Below are positions 1-5,979 of a stretch of 64,000 bases of DNA, piece by piece. Under the pieces are notes generated by a model. The model had not been told where the DNA came from and did no database searches. It saw only the letters and a program-made list of their open reading frames with translations. Numbering within the stretch: the first letter of the stretch is position 1; every line of letters starts with the position of its first letter. The position numbers were made by a program, and so were the translations under genes. Source of the stretch: Nitrospirota bacterium (lineage in GTDB: Bacteria > Nitrospirota > Thermodesulfovibrionia > Thermodesulfovibrionales > Dissulfurispiraceae); NCBI GenBank assembly GCA_040752355.1, contig JBFMHE010000002.1, forward strand, positions 62,001 to 126,000, written 5' to 3'.

Positions 1-1777
1 TCCTTGGGGCTGTCTGTGCCGCCCGGTCGGGCTCGACAAGGTCGGCGGCAGCTTCTCTCCCATCGTGGTCCAGCGCCGCCAGCTTCGAGAGTATCCCCTC
101 GGTGAGAGCGAGACCGTTCAGCTCGGCGTACTTCACCAGCTTCTCTTCGATGGTGCGCGCCTGCGATATGCCCGCGGCGCGGACGCGCTGCTGGGGGATG
201 ACGGTCCTCTCGAACTTCACCTCGGCGGCTCCTCTTCTCTTGAGCGCCTGCTCGATCGCCTGCTCGTCGACAGAAGCGAGCTCCTCCTGCCGCACCCGGT
301 ACGTGATGCGCACGAGGCCGCCCGGCGGAATATCGGGAATCCCCTGGAGGAGCGAGAGATCGGGACTCTCATCGAAGGAGAAGGTCAGACGGGGTCTCGT
401 CGGGATCACGACGAACCGCGAGACGAGGCCGTCGGGAGAGAACTCGTGCATCCAGAAGCCCTTCTCCTCCTCCTCGCCGTAGTCGAGCCGGGATATCGAT
501 CCCGAATAGAAGAGGTTGTCCCGGAACTGCATCTTATGAACGTGGCCGAGGAGCATGAGATCTGCGCCGGTGCGCTGGAGGTCCTCGATGCCGAGCTCGA
601 TGGTCCTGCCGGTCAGCTGCTGTCCCGAGCTCAGCACCGAGCCCCTCACCATCAGGTGCCCTGCAAGCAGAACCGGTATCCCTGCGGTCCGCGCCGCTGA
701 CGAGAGGTCGCCCCACAGGGCGAAGATGTCCTTCAGGAGATCGACGGTATTCGCTCTGCCCTGCTTTCCGCTCTCTGCTCCGCTTCCGGATCGGGCGCCG
801 GAGAAGAGGTCGGCCTTGCCGACCGGGGGAATGGCGTAAATGAGCGCATCGAGCGTCTCGATCTCTTCTATGCCGGTGAAGCTCCCTGCGCGGAACCCGA
901 CATAACCGACGCGGTCCATAGCGCATATGGGATGGCGCGCCCCGATATGGGAGAGGACCTCGATCGTATACCCGTCGTGGGCGACGGTGCCCTGGAGGAC
1001 CAGGACCGGCGCTATATCGGCAAGGGCCTTCACGAAGGAGACCGCTTTGCGGAAGGCGCGGGTATCGTAGAACTGCCGTTCGTCGAGAAGATCGCCGGCA
1101 GAGATGATAAGGTGCGGTCTCAGGTGGCGGGACGTCTTGACGATGAAGGACGCGCTCTTTCTGATATCCTCGAGGTCTTTGTCCCGGAAGTGTTGGTCGG
1201 CTACATGGAGCACCCTGAGCTTTCGCGCGCCTCCCTTGTAGGCGAGGGAGGGGACCACGTGTCCCCTGGCGACCAACCCCCCGGCCTCGGGGGAAGGGCA
1301 GGCGTTGATGCTGTATCCCATCGAGATGATGAGCCCCTCTGCCTGCGGCTTTATCTCTTCGGGCAGGTCATGGTAATACTCGATCAGGGTGTCTACCTTG
1401 TCGTGGGTGTTCTCTATATCTTTCATGAACGCCGACCAGAAGGATACCGATTCCCTGGTATTCCCTGCCGGAGGCCGGGAGAATTCCTTGACGAGCCCGG
1501 ACCACGAGAGCCGCTGCCGGCGGGCCTTGAGCCGTTCGAACCCCGCCTCTCCTCCCACGGCCTCGTAGACCCTGTAGACCTGCGAGAGGAAGTCGGGGGG
1601 GACGGGACATCCCTTCTTGGCGAGTGCTATGGCGATACCGGGGAGCTTCTCCTCTCCTCCGCCCTGGTAGCGCGCATGGAGAATCCTGCCCAGCCGGATA
1701 TTCAGCTGGGCCACTTCCGTAATGCCTTCGGACCGCTCCTTCAGGAGCTTTGCGAGGCTGTCGAGAAAGTCGGACAT
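1..1777 (-). CDS. SbcD-like metallophosphoesterase with an extra N-terminal helical domain (3' end cut by window)
   Basis: An uninterrupted minus-strand frame runs from ATG at 1777 past base 1, so at least 592 residues are present and the C-terminus is missing. The start has a GAGGAG ribosome site. Residues about 1-155 are helical and unlike SbcD; their pattern loosely recalls the N-terminal domain of DUF1016 nucleases, which is a guess. From about residue 185 calcineurin-like phosphoesterase motifs appear in order: VADQHF (D-x-H), SAGDLLDE (GD), GTVAHD in place of the usual GNHD, AGHLMV, and GHVHKM (GHxH). This is the pattern of Mre11/SbcD nucleases, which process DNA ends with the SbcC ATPase. 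The gene lies 110 bp behind an annealing-like protein, so a recombination module is likely. A partner sbcC would lie beyond base 1 and cannot be seen. The metal-binding order is clear; the in vivo substrate is not. Confidence 0.8.
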   Translation of the reverse strand, partial: MSDFLDSLAKLLKERSEGITEVAQLNIRLGRILHARYQGGGEEKLPGIAIALAKKGCPVPPDFLSQVYRVYEAVGGEAGFERLKARRQRLSWSGLVKEFSRPPAGNTRESVSFWSAFMKDIENTHDKVDTLIEYYHDLPEEIKPQAEGLIISMGYSINACPSPEAGGLVARGHVVPSLAYKGGARKLRVLHVADQHFRDKDLEDIRKSASFIVKTSRHLRPHLIISAGDLLDERQFYDTRAFRKAVSFVKALADIAPVLVLQGTVAHDGYTIEVLSHIGARHPICAMDRVGYVGFRAGSFTGIEEIETLDALIYAIPPVGKADLFSGARSGSGAESGKQGRANTVDLLKDIFALWGDLSSAARTAGIPVLLAGHLMVRGSVLSSGQQLTGRTIELGIEDLQRTGADLMLLGHVHKMQFRDNLFYSGSISRLDYGEEEEKGFWMHEFSPDGLVSRFVVIPTRPRLTFSFDESPDLSLLQGIPDIPPGGLVRITYRVRQEELASVDEQAIEQALKRRGAAEVKFERTVIPQQRVRAAGISQARTIEEKLVKYAELNGLALTEGILSKLAALDHDGREAAADLVEPDRAAQTAPR

Positions 1778-1887
1778 ACTGTCTCCTCTCTGCGTTCGGC
1801 ATGGTTATCGCATCGGGCGGACGGCATTACACCGTCCGCCCGATGCGCAACGTCCACTCGGGATCTATGCAGCGCTCCGCCGACCGC

Positions 1888-2742
1888 TTACCGCTGATGC
1901 TGCTTCTGGAGGTGGTCGATGAAGGCGCTCGCCTGTCCCTTGGTCATATCCCTGACTGCTTCGAGGGGAACGAAGGTGAGGTCGAGGTCGGCGTTGAGAA
2001 ACTTGTTGATCTCGAGCATCATGTCGTCCTCGTCGCCGAAGCCCCTGCTCCTGAGGATCGCGAAGATCGCCTTGATCTGCGCCTCGGTAGCCGGGACATT
2101 GGGGTTTCGTATAACGCCCGCGCCGGTCCTCGCCTGCGGCTGCCTGGCCGCCGGCTTCTGGCTGCCGTGGCTACCGCGGTCGAAGAGCTCTTCGGGCATA
2201 TCCTCGATGTCCTGGGTGAAAATGTCCGACGCTGCCGTGGAGGTGAGCACCGCATCGACGAGAGCCCGCTTCTTCGCCATCTTCAGAATGGTGTTGGCCA
2301 GGTCGAAGGGGTTGGTCCGGACCTGCCTGATCTGGCGGTCGCGGAAATACTTTACGCGCCGGTGGGTTTCGGGCGTCGCCTCCCATTCATCGTCGCTCGC
2401 CGCCGTCCTCCACTTGTACTTGTCTTCCTCGCTCGAGCACTCCCCCACGCCCGCGCCGAAAAAGATGCCGCTCTTGGTCGAGAGCCGGCACTTCACCCGG
2501 TAGCGGATCACGTCATCGTGCGAGAGATCGGTCACTTCCGGATCGGCGGCGAGCCTGAAGGTCGCCATGATCTTTTCAGCGCCCGGTTTGAAGAGGGTGG
2601 GCTTGTCTCCTGCTCCGGGGATCTTCCCGAAGTGCTGGCCGTCCTGCATGACGGTGCGCATCACTTCCTGGATGAGGTTGATCTGCTCCCGTATGTCCTG
2701 TACGGTCAAGGGTTTCTCCTCGTATACCGCTAACTCTGTCAT
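1888..2742 (-). CDS. Phage-type recombination (single-strand-annealing-like) protein
   Basis: A 284-residue protein. ATG 2742 is chosen because AAGGAGGAG sits just upstream; an in-frame ATG at 2781 has no such site. Near residues 35-60 it carries KIPGAGDKPTLFKPGAEKI, a segment I associate with phage and conjugative-element recombination proteins related to single-strand annealing factors. The middle is rich in charged and aromatic residues (KYKWR, RQIRQVRTNPFDLANT). A low-complexity linker (GSHGSQKPAARQPQART) leads to a C-terminal helical domain from about residue 215 that resembles the small tail domain of such proteins. It is followed after 110 bp by an SbcD-like nuclease on the same strand; annealing protein plus nuclease is the usual recombineering pair. 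No capsid, integrase or other phage gene is seen nearby, so it may be a domesticated module. The family assignment is from memory of the motif. Confidence 0.6.
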   Translation of the reverse strand: MTELAVYEEKPLTVQDIREQINLIQEVMRTVMQDGQHFGKIPGAGDKPTLFKPGAEKIMATFRLAADPEVTDLSHDDVIRYRVKCRLSTKSGIFFGAGVGECSSEEDKYKWRTAASDDEWEATPETHRRVKYFRDRQIRQVRTNPFDLANTILKMAKKRALVDAVLTSTAASDIFTQDIEDMPEELFDRGSHGSQKPAARQPQARTGAGVIRNPNVPATEAQIKAIFAILRSRGFGDEDDMMLEINKFLNADLDLTFVPLEAVRDMTKGQASAFIDHLQKQHQR

Positions 2743-3128
2743 CTCGTCTCCTCCTTGGATGATTCGAGGTTGTCTCTTCATACAGCGCTCCTGTACGCGC
2801 GCGCAGGGCGGCAGCCTGATTGCCGGCGATCGCGATGCGCGACGCGGTCGGGGCGTGCTTTGCGCCGAGATCGATCAGCGCCTTTTTCGCTCATGGGTAC
2901 GTAGTGCTTTTTCTGCAACTGCGGCTGCGGGGAAGACCGTGGACTTACAGCTGGAGGTAGAGTATATCTATCAGAAAATACCGGAAAATGCGCAGAAAAC
3001 TACATCTTCTAGTATACCTTTTCAGAGGCGGAAAAGACAAGGAGAAAATGGGCGGCAATGCTACTTACAGTTGTATGAAGAACGAGCGCCGCGTGCCTTT
3101 CGTACAAGGAATTTCCGTATAATAAACC
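2743..3128. other. Intergenic region between divergent genes at 2742 and 3129
   Basis: No convincing gene is seen in these 386 bases. The half next to 2742 is GC-rich. The half near 2940-3010 is AT-rich and holds a plausible minus-strand promoter around 2960-2990 (TTTTCC, 16 bp, TATACT read on the minus strand) for the recombination operon. A 38-codon minus-strand ORF overlaps the upstream alternative start at 2781, but it is Arg-rich with no ribosome site and is not called. The last bases hold the TATAAT box of the gene at 3129. Confidence 0.4.
3118..3123 (+). promoter_or_regulatory. -10 box 5 nt before the ATG (leaderless candidate)
   Basis: A perfect TATAAT ends five bases before the ATG at 3129, and there is no Shine-Dalgarno sequence between them. 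Transcription from this box would begin at or within a base or two of the start codon. No good -35 box is seen. Confidence 0.5.
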
Positions 3129-3737
3129 ATGGCCAGCGGAGAGGATAAAGTGTGGGAGACCCTTGCCGGGCTTATACCGGAAGAGGTCTGCAGGAGGACC
3201 GGCGCAACCTTTTATGCAGCGTCCGGCATGTACCAGCTCCACTGCTTCGGCAGGGAGGTCCTCGTCTCGCCGGGGCAGAGAACGATTGCGAGCCGTTCCG
3301 CAGAAGGCGAGGGGCTTATCGGGAAGCTCGGATTCTTCCTCAGGTTCTCGGCCCTCGGGTACCTTGCCGGCGCCAGAGAGGTTGCCCCGAGCGGGCGCTT
3401 GATCAAACCCGAAGGCATGAAGAGCGGCCAGCTCTTTTTTCGCGGGGCACATGCCCTGCCGCTTGATGATGTAGCGGAACGGTTCGGCAGCGATCGGGAA
3501 GGCTTTCTGCGGAAAGGGGCCCGGCTCAACGGCGAGGTCGCGAGCTACGGCGATGCAGCGGTGACCCTCTTTCCCCTGCCGAGGACGCCGGTGACCATCA
3601 TACTCTGGCTGCGAGATGAGGAGTTTCCTGCCAGGGCCGACCTGCTGTTCGACGCAGCGAGCGAGCTGCAGCTGCCCATCGACACGGTCTGGGCGGTCGC
3701 CATGCTGACCGTGACGGCGCTCCTTACTCCTGAGTAA
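3129..3737 (+). CDS. DUF3786 domain protein
   Basis: A 202-residue soluble protein with no signal peptide or membrane span. The length and C-terminal signature (LPIDTVWAVAMLTVTALL) fit the DUF3786 family, found in anaerobes and often beside cobalamin- or metal-dependent proteins; its biochemical role is not established. There is no Shine-Dalgarno sequence. A TATAAT box lies 5 nt before ATG 3129, so the message is probably leaderless. It is convergent with the RRM gene, the two stops being only 7 bases apart, so no separate terminator fits between them. Confidence 0.75.
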   Translation: MASGEDKVWETLAGLIPEEVCRRTGATFYAASGMYQLHCFGREVLVSPGQRTIASRSAEGEGLIGKLGFFLRFSALGYLAGAREVAPSGRLIKPEGMKSGQLFFRGAHALPLDDVAERFGSDREGFLRKGARLNGEVASYGDAAVTLFPLPRTPVTIILWLRDEEFPARADLLFDAASELQLPIDTVWAVAMLTVTALLTPE

Positions 3738-3744
3738 GGGGTGC

Positions 3745-4173
3745 TTACCTGTTTCGATCTCTGCTGTTACACCGAGGGTTCGGGGGTCGGTTTGTGTGAG
3801 AACTGCTGCTTTTTCCTCTGAGCGCACCTTTTATTGCACCGCTTCCGGAACGTTCCGGCCGGGCCCTCTCCGGTCTGCTCTGATTCTCTGTTCTGCTCCG
3901 GCTCTCCGGTCTGCTCTGAAGAGGGGGCCTGCTCGGCCTTTGGGTCTTCTTTACCCGAACCTTTTGACCGCGGATAGGTTTGCCGTCGAGGGCCTTTATA
4001 GCCGCCGCGGCTTCCGCAGCGTCCGGCATCTCGACAAACCCGAACCCCTTCGACCTGCCGGTTAGGTCATCCATCACTATGTTGTGGGATACCACCCTTC
4101 CGAAGGGCAGGAACATCTGCAGCAGCTCTTTCTCCGTTATCGTCCTGGACAGATTGCGCACCAATATGTTCAC
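3745..4173 (-). CDS. RRM-type RNA-binding protein
   Basis: A 142-residue protein with one RNA recognition motif over residues 1-78: RNP2 as ILVRNL (3-8) and RNP1 as KGFGFVEM (about 43-50), ending in the basic stretch GQKVRVKK. The tail from about residue 80 is disordered, rich in Arg, Pro and Ser (RSRTENQSRPERARPERS), more RS-like than the Gly-rich tail usual in bacterial RRM proteins. Such proteins are small RNA chaperones, often cold-induced in cyanobacteria and other bacteria. The start is GTG at 4173 with AAGGAG 7 nt upstream, and the GTG overlaps the TGA of a 33-codon ORF, so translation is probably coupled. Further upstream is a leader sequence repeated near 10.9 kb, a possible site of post-transcriptional control. 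Confidence 0.85.
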   Translation of the reverse strand: MNILVRNLSRTITEKELLQMFLPFGRVVSHNIVMDDLTGRSKGFGFVEMPDAAEAAAAIKALDGKPIRGQKVRVKKTQRPSRPPLQSRPESRSRTENQSRPERARPERSGSGAIKGALRGKSSSSHTNRPPNPRCNSRDRNR

Positions 4174-4271
4174 TCTTCAGCTCCTTCGCGGCAAACACAT
4201 CTTGCAGCGAGTGTCATGATTTCCTGCACCGCCTCATCCCTTCTGACCTGCCTGGACTTGAAATCGGACAT
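4170..4271 (-). CDS. 33-residue leader ORF coupled to the RRM gene
   Basis: ATG 4271 has a very good AAAGGAG site 8 nt upstream and opens a 33-codon frame (begins MSDFKSRQVRRDEAVQEI, contains ARCVC near the end). Its TGA overlaps the GTG start of the RRM gene. This layout is typical of a translated leader that opens or times translation of the next gene. It is hydrophilic, has no signal peptide, and was not recognised as a known peptide. Whether the peptide or only the act of translation matters cannot be told from sequence. Confidence 0.5.
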   Translation of the reverse strand: MSDFKSRQVRRDEAVQEIMTLAARCVCREGAEE

Positions 4272-4277
4272 ATAATA

Positions 4278-4324
4278 CACTCCTTTGACTGACGCCCTCT
4301 GAATAAGGTTATTGTTATGTTGTC
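4278..4324 (-). repeat. Leader repeat, copy 1 (5' leader of the RRM operon)
   Basis: On the minus strand this reads AATAACCTTATTC, then AGGGCGTCAG, then AAAGGAGTG directly in front of an ATG. A near-identical block lies at 10880-10923. The core AGGGCGTCAG and the Shine-Dalgarno AAAGGAGTG are conserved, and AATA/TATT can pair around a four-base loop in both copies. Its place just ahead of an RNA-binding-protein gene suggests a regulatory leader. Confidence 0.55.
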
Positions 4325-4456
4325 CTGAACGGTATCATCTTATTATCCATATTTCCGGTACGCCTCGCTATGTTCTTTCTCCCCGCCTGTAGCCTGTAGA
4401 TAGATTCAAGCCGTAATCAAGCTGGAGCAGGTCCGCGTCTGCACAGCGTCTGCACA

Positions 4457-4520
4457 GGGTCAGGTCTTGAATCTTGAATTATTCTCTTTTTAACTCTTTT
4501 CAAGATTCAAGACCTGACCC
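4457..4520 (+). repeat. 64-bp palindromic repeat, copy 1
   Basis: Two perfect 22-base arms (4457-4478 beginning GGGTCAGGTCTTGAAT; 4499-4520 ending GACCTGACCC) surround a 20-base T-rich loop. The same element, reverse-complemented and differing only by a couple of loop bases, lies at 12832-12895. Both have GCACAG-type sequence on one side. Size and structure fit a non-autonomous REP/MITE-like element moved by a Y1-type transposase elsewhere; that origin is inferred. In the RNA it would be a stable hairpin below the vapBC operon. Confidence 0.8.
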
Positions 4521-4580
4521 CTTCGCCTGTGGGGTATAAAAGCGTCCAGATTCCTGCTTCCGCGGGAATCGCATCGTGCC

Positions 4581-4997
4581 TTATGCGCTCAATACTACGA
4601 CCTCCACAATACCCTTCACGTATTCGAAGTCGGGGGCGCCGGTTATAACGGGCGCAGACAGGTCGCGGGCGAGTTCTATGCAAAAGGCGTCCGCATAGGA
4701 TACCGGATACCGCGCTTTTATTTCCGAAGCCTCTTCCGCTCTTTTGTCGTTTACCGGAACGAGGGTTACGGGAAAGAGCCCACGCTTCAGGTCTTCTCTA
4801 AAGCCCCGGGCGATCTCCTCTCCCAGGAATTTATAAAGCCGGTAGAACACTTCGCCCTCATTAATCTTGCTAAGGCAGAGCTTTATCCTGCCGCTCTCAG
4901 CGGCTTCGAGGTAGTTTTTGACGGTTCTGCCCTCCTGCTTCCTCTTATGGTCGAAAAGGCATAGGAGGGCGTAGCTGTCAAGGATAAAGGTCTTCAC
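4581..4997 (-). CDS. vapC: PIN-domain ribonuclease toxin, VapC-like
   Basis: A 138-residue protein of PIN-domain length. Acidic residues expected to bind Mg/Mn are visible: D7 (FILDSYALL), E47/E49 (NEGEVFYR), D103 (SYADAFCIELA) and D123 (TGAPDFEY). VapC toxins cleave tRNA or rRNA and are held inactive by the antitoxin encoded just upstream. Its start overlaps the end of that antitoxin gene by 20 bases, the usual coupling in TA operons. PIN proteins with an AbrB-type partner are common chromosomal TA loci. The RNA target cannot be predicted. Confidence 0.85.
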   Translation of the reverse strand: MKTFILDSYALLCLFDHKRKQEGRTVKNYLEAAESGRIKLCLSKINEGEVFYRLYKFLGEEIARGFREDLKRGLFPVTLVPVNDKRAEEASEIKARYPVSYADAFCIELARDLSAPVITGAPDFEYVKGIVEVVVLSA

Positions 4998-5220
4998 GCT
5001 TCTTTTCCTTCTTCTTCTCTTTAAGGTGGAACTCCGCTATTCCCTCCGCCACGCCGATATAGTCCTGCCACTTCTGAGCCTTGAACCTTTTGCGCGGCTT
5101 GAGCAGAATCGCCTCGCCGACCACCTCGACGTCAAGCTCGTCGCCCTTGTCGATACGGAGGGCGTCACGTATTTTTTTCGGGATGACCACCTGCCCTCTC
5201 TCGCTTACATGGGTTTTCAT
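4978..5220 (-). CDS. vapB: AbrB/SpoVT-type antitoxin, VapB-like
   Basis: An 80-residue protein whose first 45 residues form a swapped-hairpin AbrB/MazE DNA-binding domain (VSERGQVVIPKKIRDALRI, then DELDVEVVGEAILLKPRK). The rest is a charged tail with a Lys/Glu run (KEKKKEKKRED) that probably wraps the toxin. ATG 5220 is chosen for the GAGGTGG just upstream; an in-frame TTG at 5238 is possible but lies within that site. It would neutralise the PIN toxin and repress its own promoter (5251-5279). Confidence 0.85.
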   Translation of the reverse strand: MKTHVSERGQVVIPKKIRDALRIDKGDELDVEVVGEAILLKPRKRFKAQKWQDYIGVAEGIAEFHLKEKKKEKKREDLYP

Positions 5221-5250
5221 TATCTTACCACCTCTCAATAAATATGATTA

Positions 5251-5279
5251 ATTCTACAAATCTTACTTGATCCTGCCAA
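5251..5279 (-). promoter_or_regulatory. Promoter of the vapBC-like operon
   Basis: Read on the minus strand: TTGGCA, 17 bp, TAGAAT. The predicted start is near 5244, about 24 nt before ATG 5220. AT-rich palindromic sequence around the -10 box could be the VapB operator. Confidence 0.7.
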
Positions 5280-5349
5280 ATATGAGCTGTCTCTCCGACA
5301 GGAGCGGGATTTTGCAGGACGGCAGCAGAGCAGTTGCCGCATGGCGCCC

Positions 5350-5452
5350 TTGAGTATTGAGGCATGATCCTTATACAATAAAACTACAGAGGCGACCCCT
5401 CTGTAGTTGCACGGAGACGGCGCAGGCTCCCGGAGGCTTTCGGGACTCCTGC
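5350..5452 (+). promoter_or_regulatory. Promoter and structured 5' leader of the tetrahaem cytochrome
   Basis: TTGAGT (5350-5355), 18 bp, TACAAT (5374-5379). Transcription would start near 5386, inside or just before a perfect 11-bp stem (5382-5392 with 5398-5408, loop CGACC). A second imperfect hairpin follows at 5422-5452 (GCAGG...CCTGC with an inner CCCG/CGGG). The remaining leader runs to the ATG at 5487. A 5'-terminal hairpin may stabilise the mRNA; no known riboswitch was recognised. Confidence 0.5.
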
Positions 5453-5486
5453 AATAAACCTTTCCACTGGCAGTGCCGGGGGCGAT

Positions 5487-5978
5487 ATGGTCGGGGGAGC
5501 GTTTTTCAGGGCTGGATGGATACCGCTCGTTATGCTCGTTGTCATTCTCTGGGCCGCGGCAGCAGCGCCCCCCTGTTACGGAAAGGACACGGCGTCGCCG
5601 TACACCGGACCGGCAGCCTGTAAACGGTGTCATGAAAAAGAATATGCAAGCTTCATGGCCTATTCGAAGAAGAGCCGGTCGTTCGAGAGCATCGAAAAGC
5701 TCAGGAAGGGCCTGACCGCCGAAGAGATCACGAAGTGCTACCGTTGCCACACAACGGGCTACGGCAAGCCGGGCGGCTTTGTAAGTCCTCAAAAAACTCC
5801 CCACCTGAAGAATGCAGGCTGCGAAGTCTGCCACGGTCCCGGGGCACTCCATGTCCGGACACAAAACCCGCGGGATTTGAAAGCGCATCCGACCATGCAG
5901 GACTGCGAGGTCTGCCATACTTCCGAGCGGGTCAGGGCGTTCAGGTATAAACCCCTTATCCATGGCGGAGCGCACTGA
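5487..5978 (+). CDS. Exported tetrahaem cytochrome c
   Basis: A 163-residue protein. Residues about 8-32 form a signal peptide (hydrophobic core VMLVVILWAAAAAPP). The mature part has four haem-binding sites: CKRCH near 45, CYRCH near 84, CEVCH near 112 and CEVCH near 141. The spacing and sequences such as GPAACKRCHEKEY and GCEVCHGPGALHV resemble c554-type cytochromes, periplasmic electron carriers. It is followed after one base, or overlapped if an earlier start is used, by a haem-containing sensor kinase, so the two are surely co-expressed. It may pass electrons or a redox signal to that kinase; this is inferred from position only. Confidence 0.88.
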   Translation: MVGGAFFRAGWIPLVMLVVILWAAAAAPPCYGKDTASPYTGPAACKRCHEKEYASFMAYSKKSRSFESIEKLRKGLTAEEITKCYRCHTTGYGKPGGFVSPQKTPHLKNAGCEVCHGPGALHVRTQNPRDLKAHPTMQDCEVCHTSERVRAFRYKPLIHGGAH

Positions 5979-5979
5979 C

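Larger units (their letters stand above)
4272..4580. other. Intergenic region holding two repeat elements
   Basis: 309 bases without a recognisable gene. It contains leader repeat copy 1 (4278-4324), an AT-rich stretch about 4310-4400 that may hold the RRM operon promoter, and the 64-bp palindrome at 4457-4520, just downstream of the VapC stop at 4581. Direct repeats of the type CTGCACAG flank the palindrome on its left (about 4438-4456). Confidence 0.5.

Noticed and set aside
2781-2893. 38-codon minus-strand ORF before the annealing-like gene
   Set aside because: Arg-rich, no ribosome site and no similarity recognised; probably chance.
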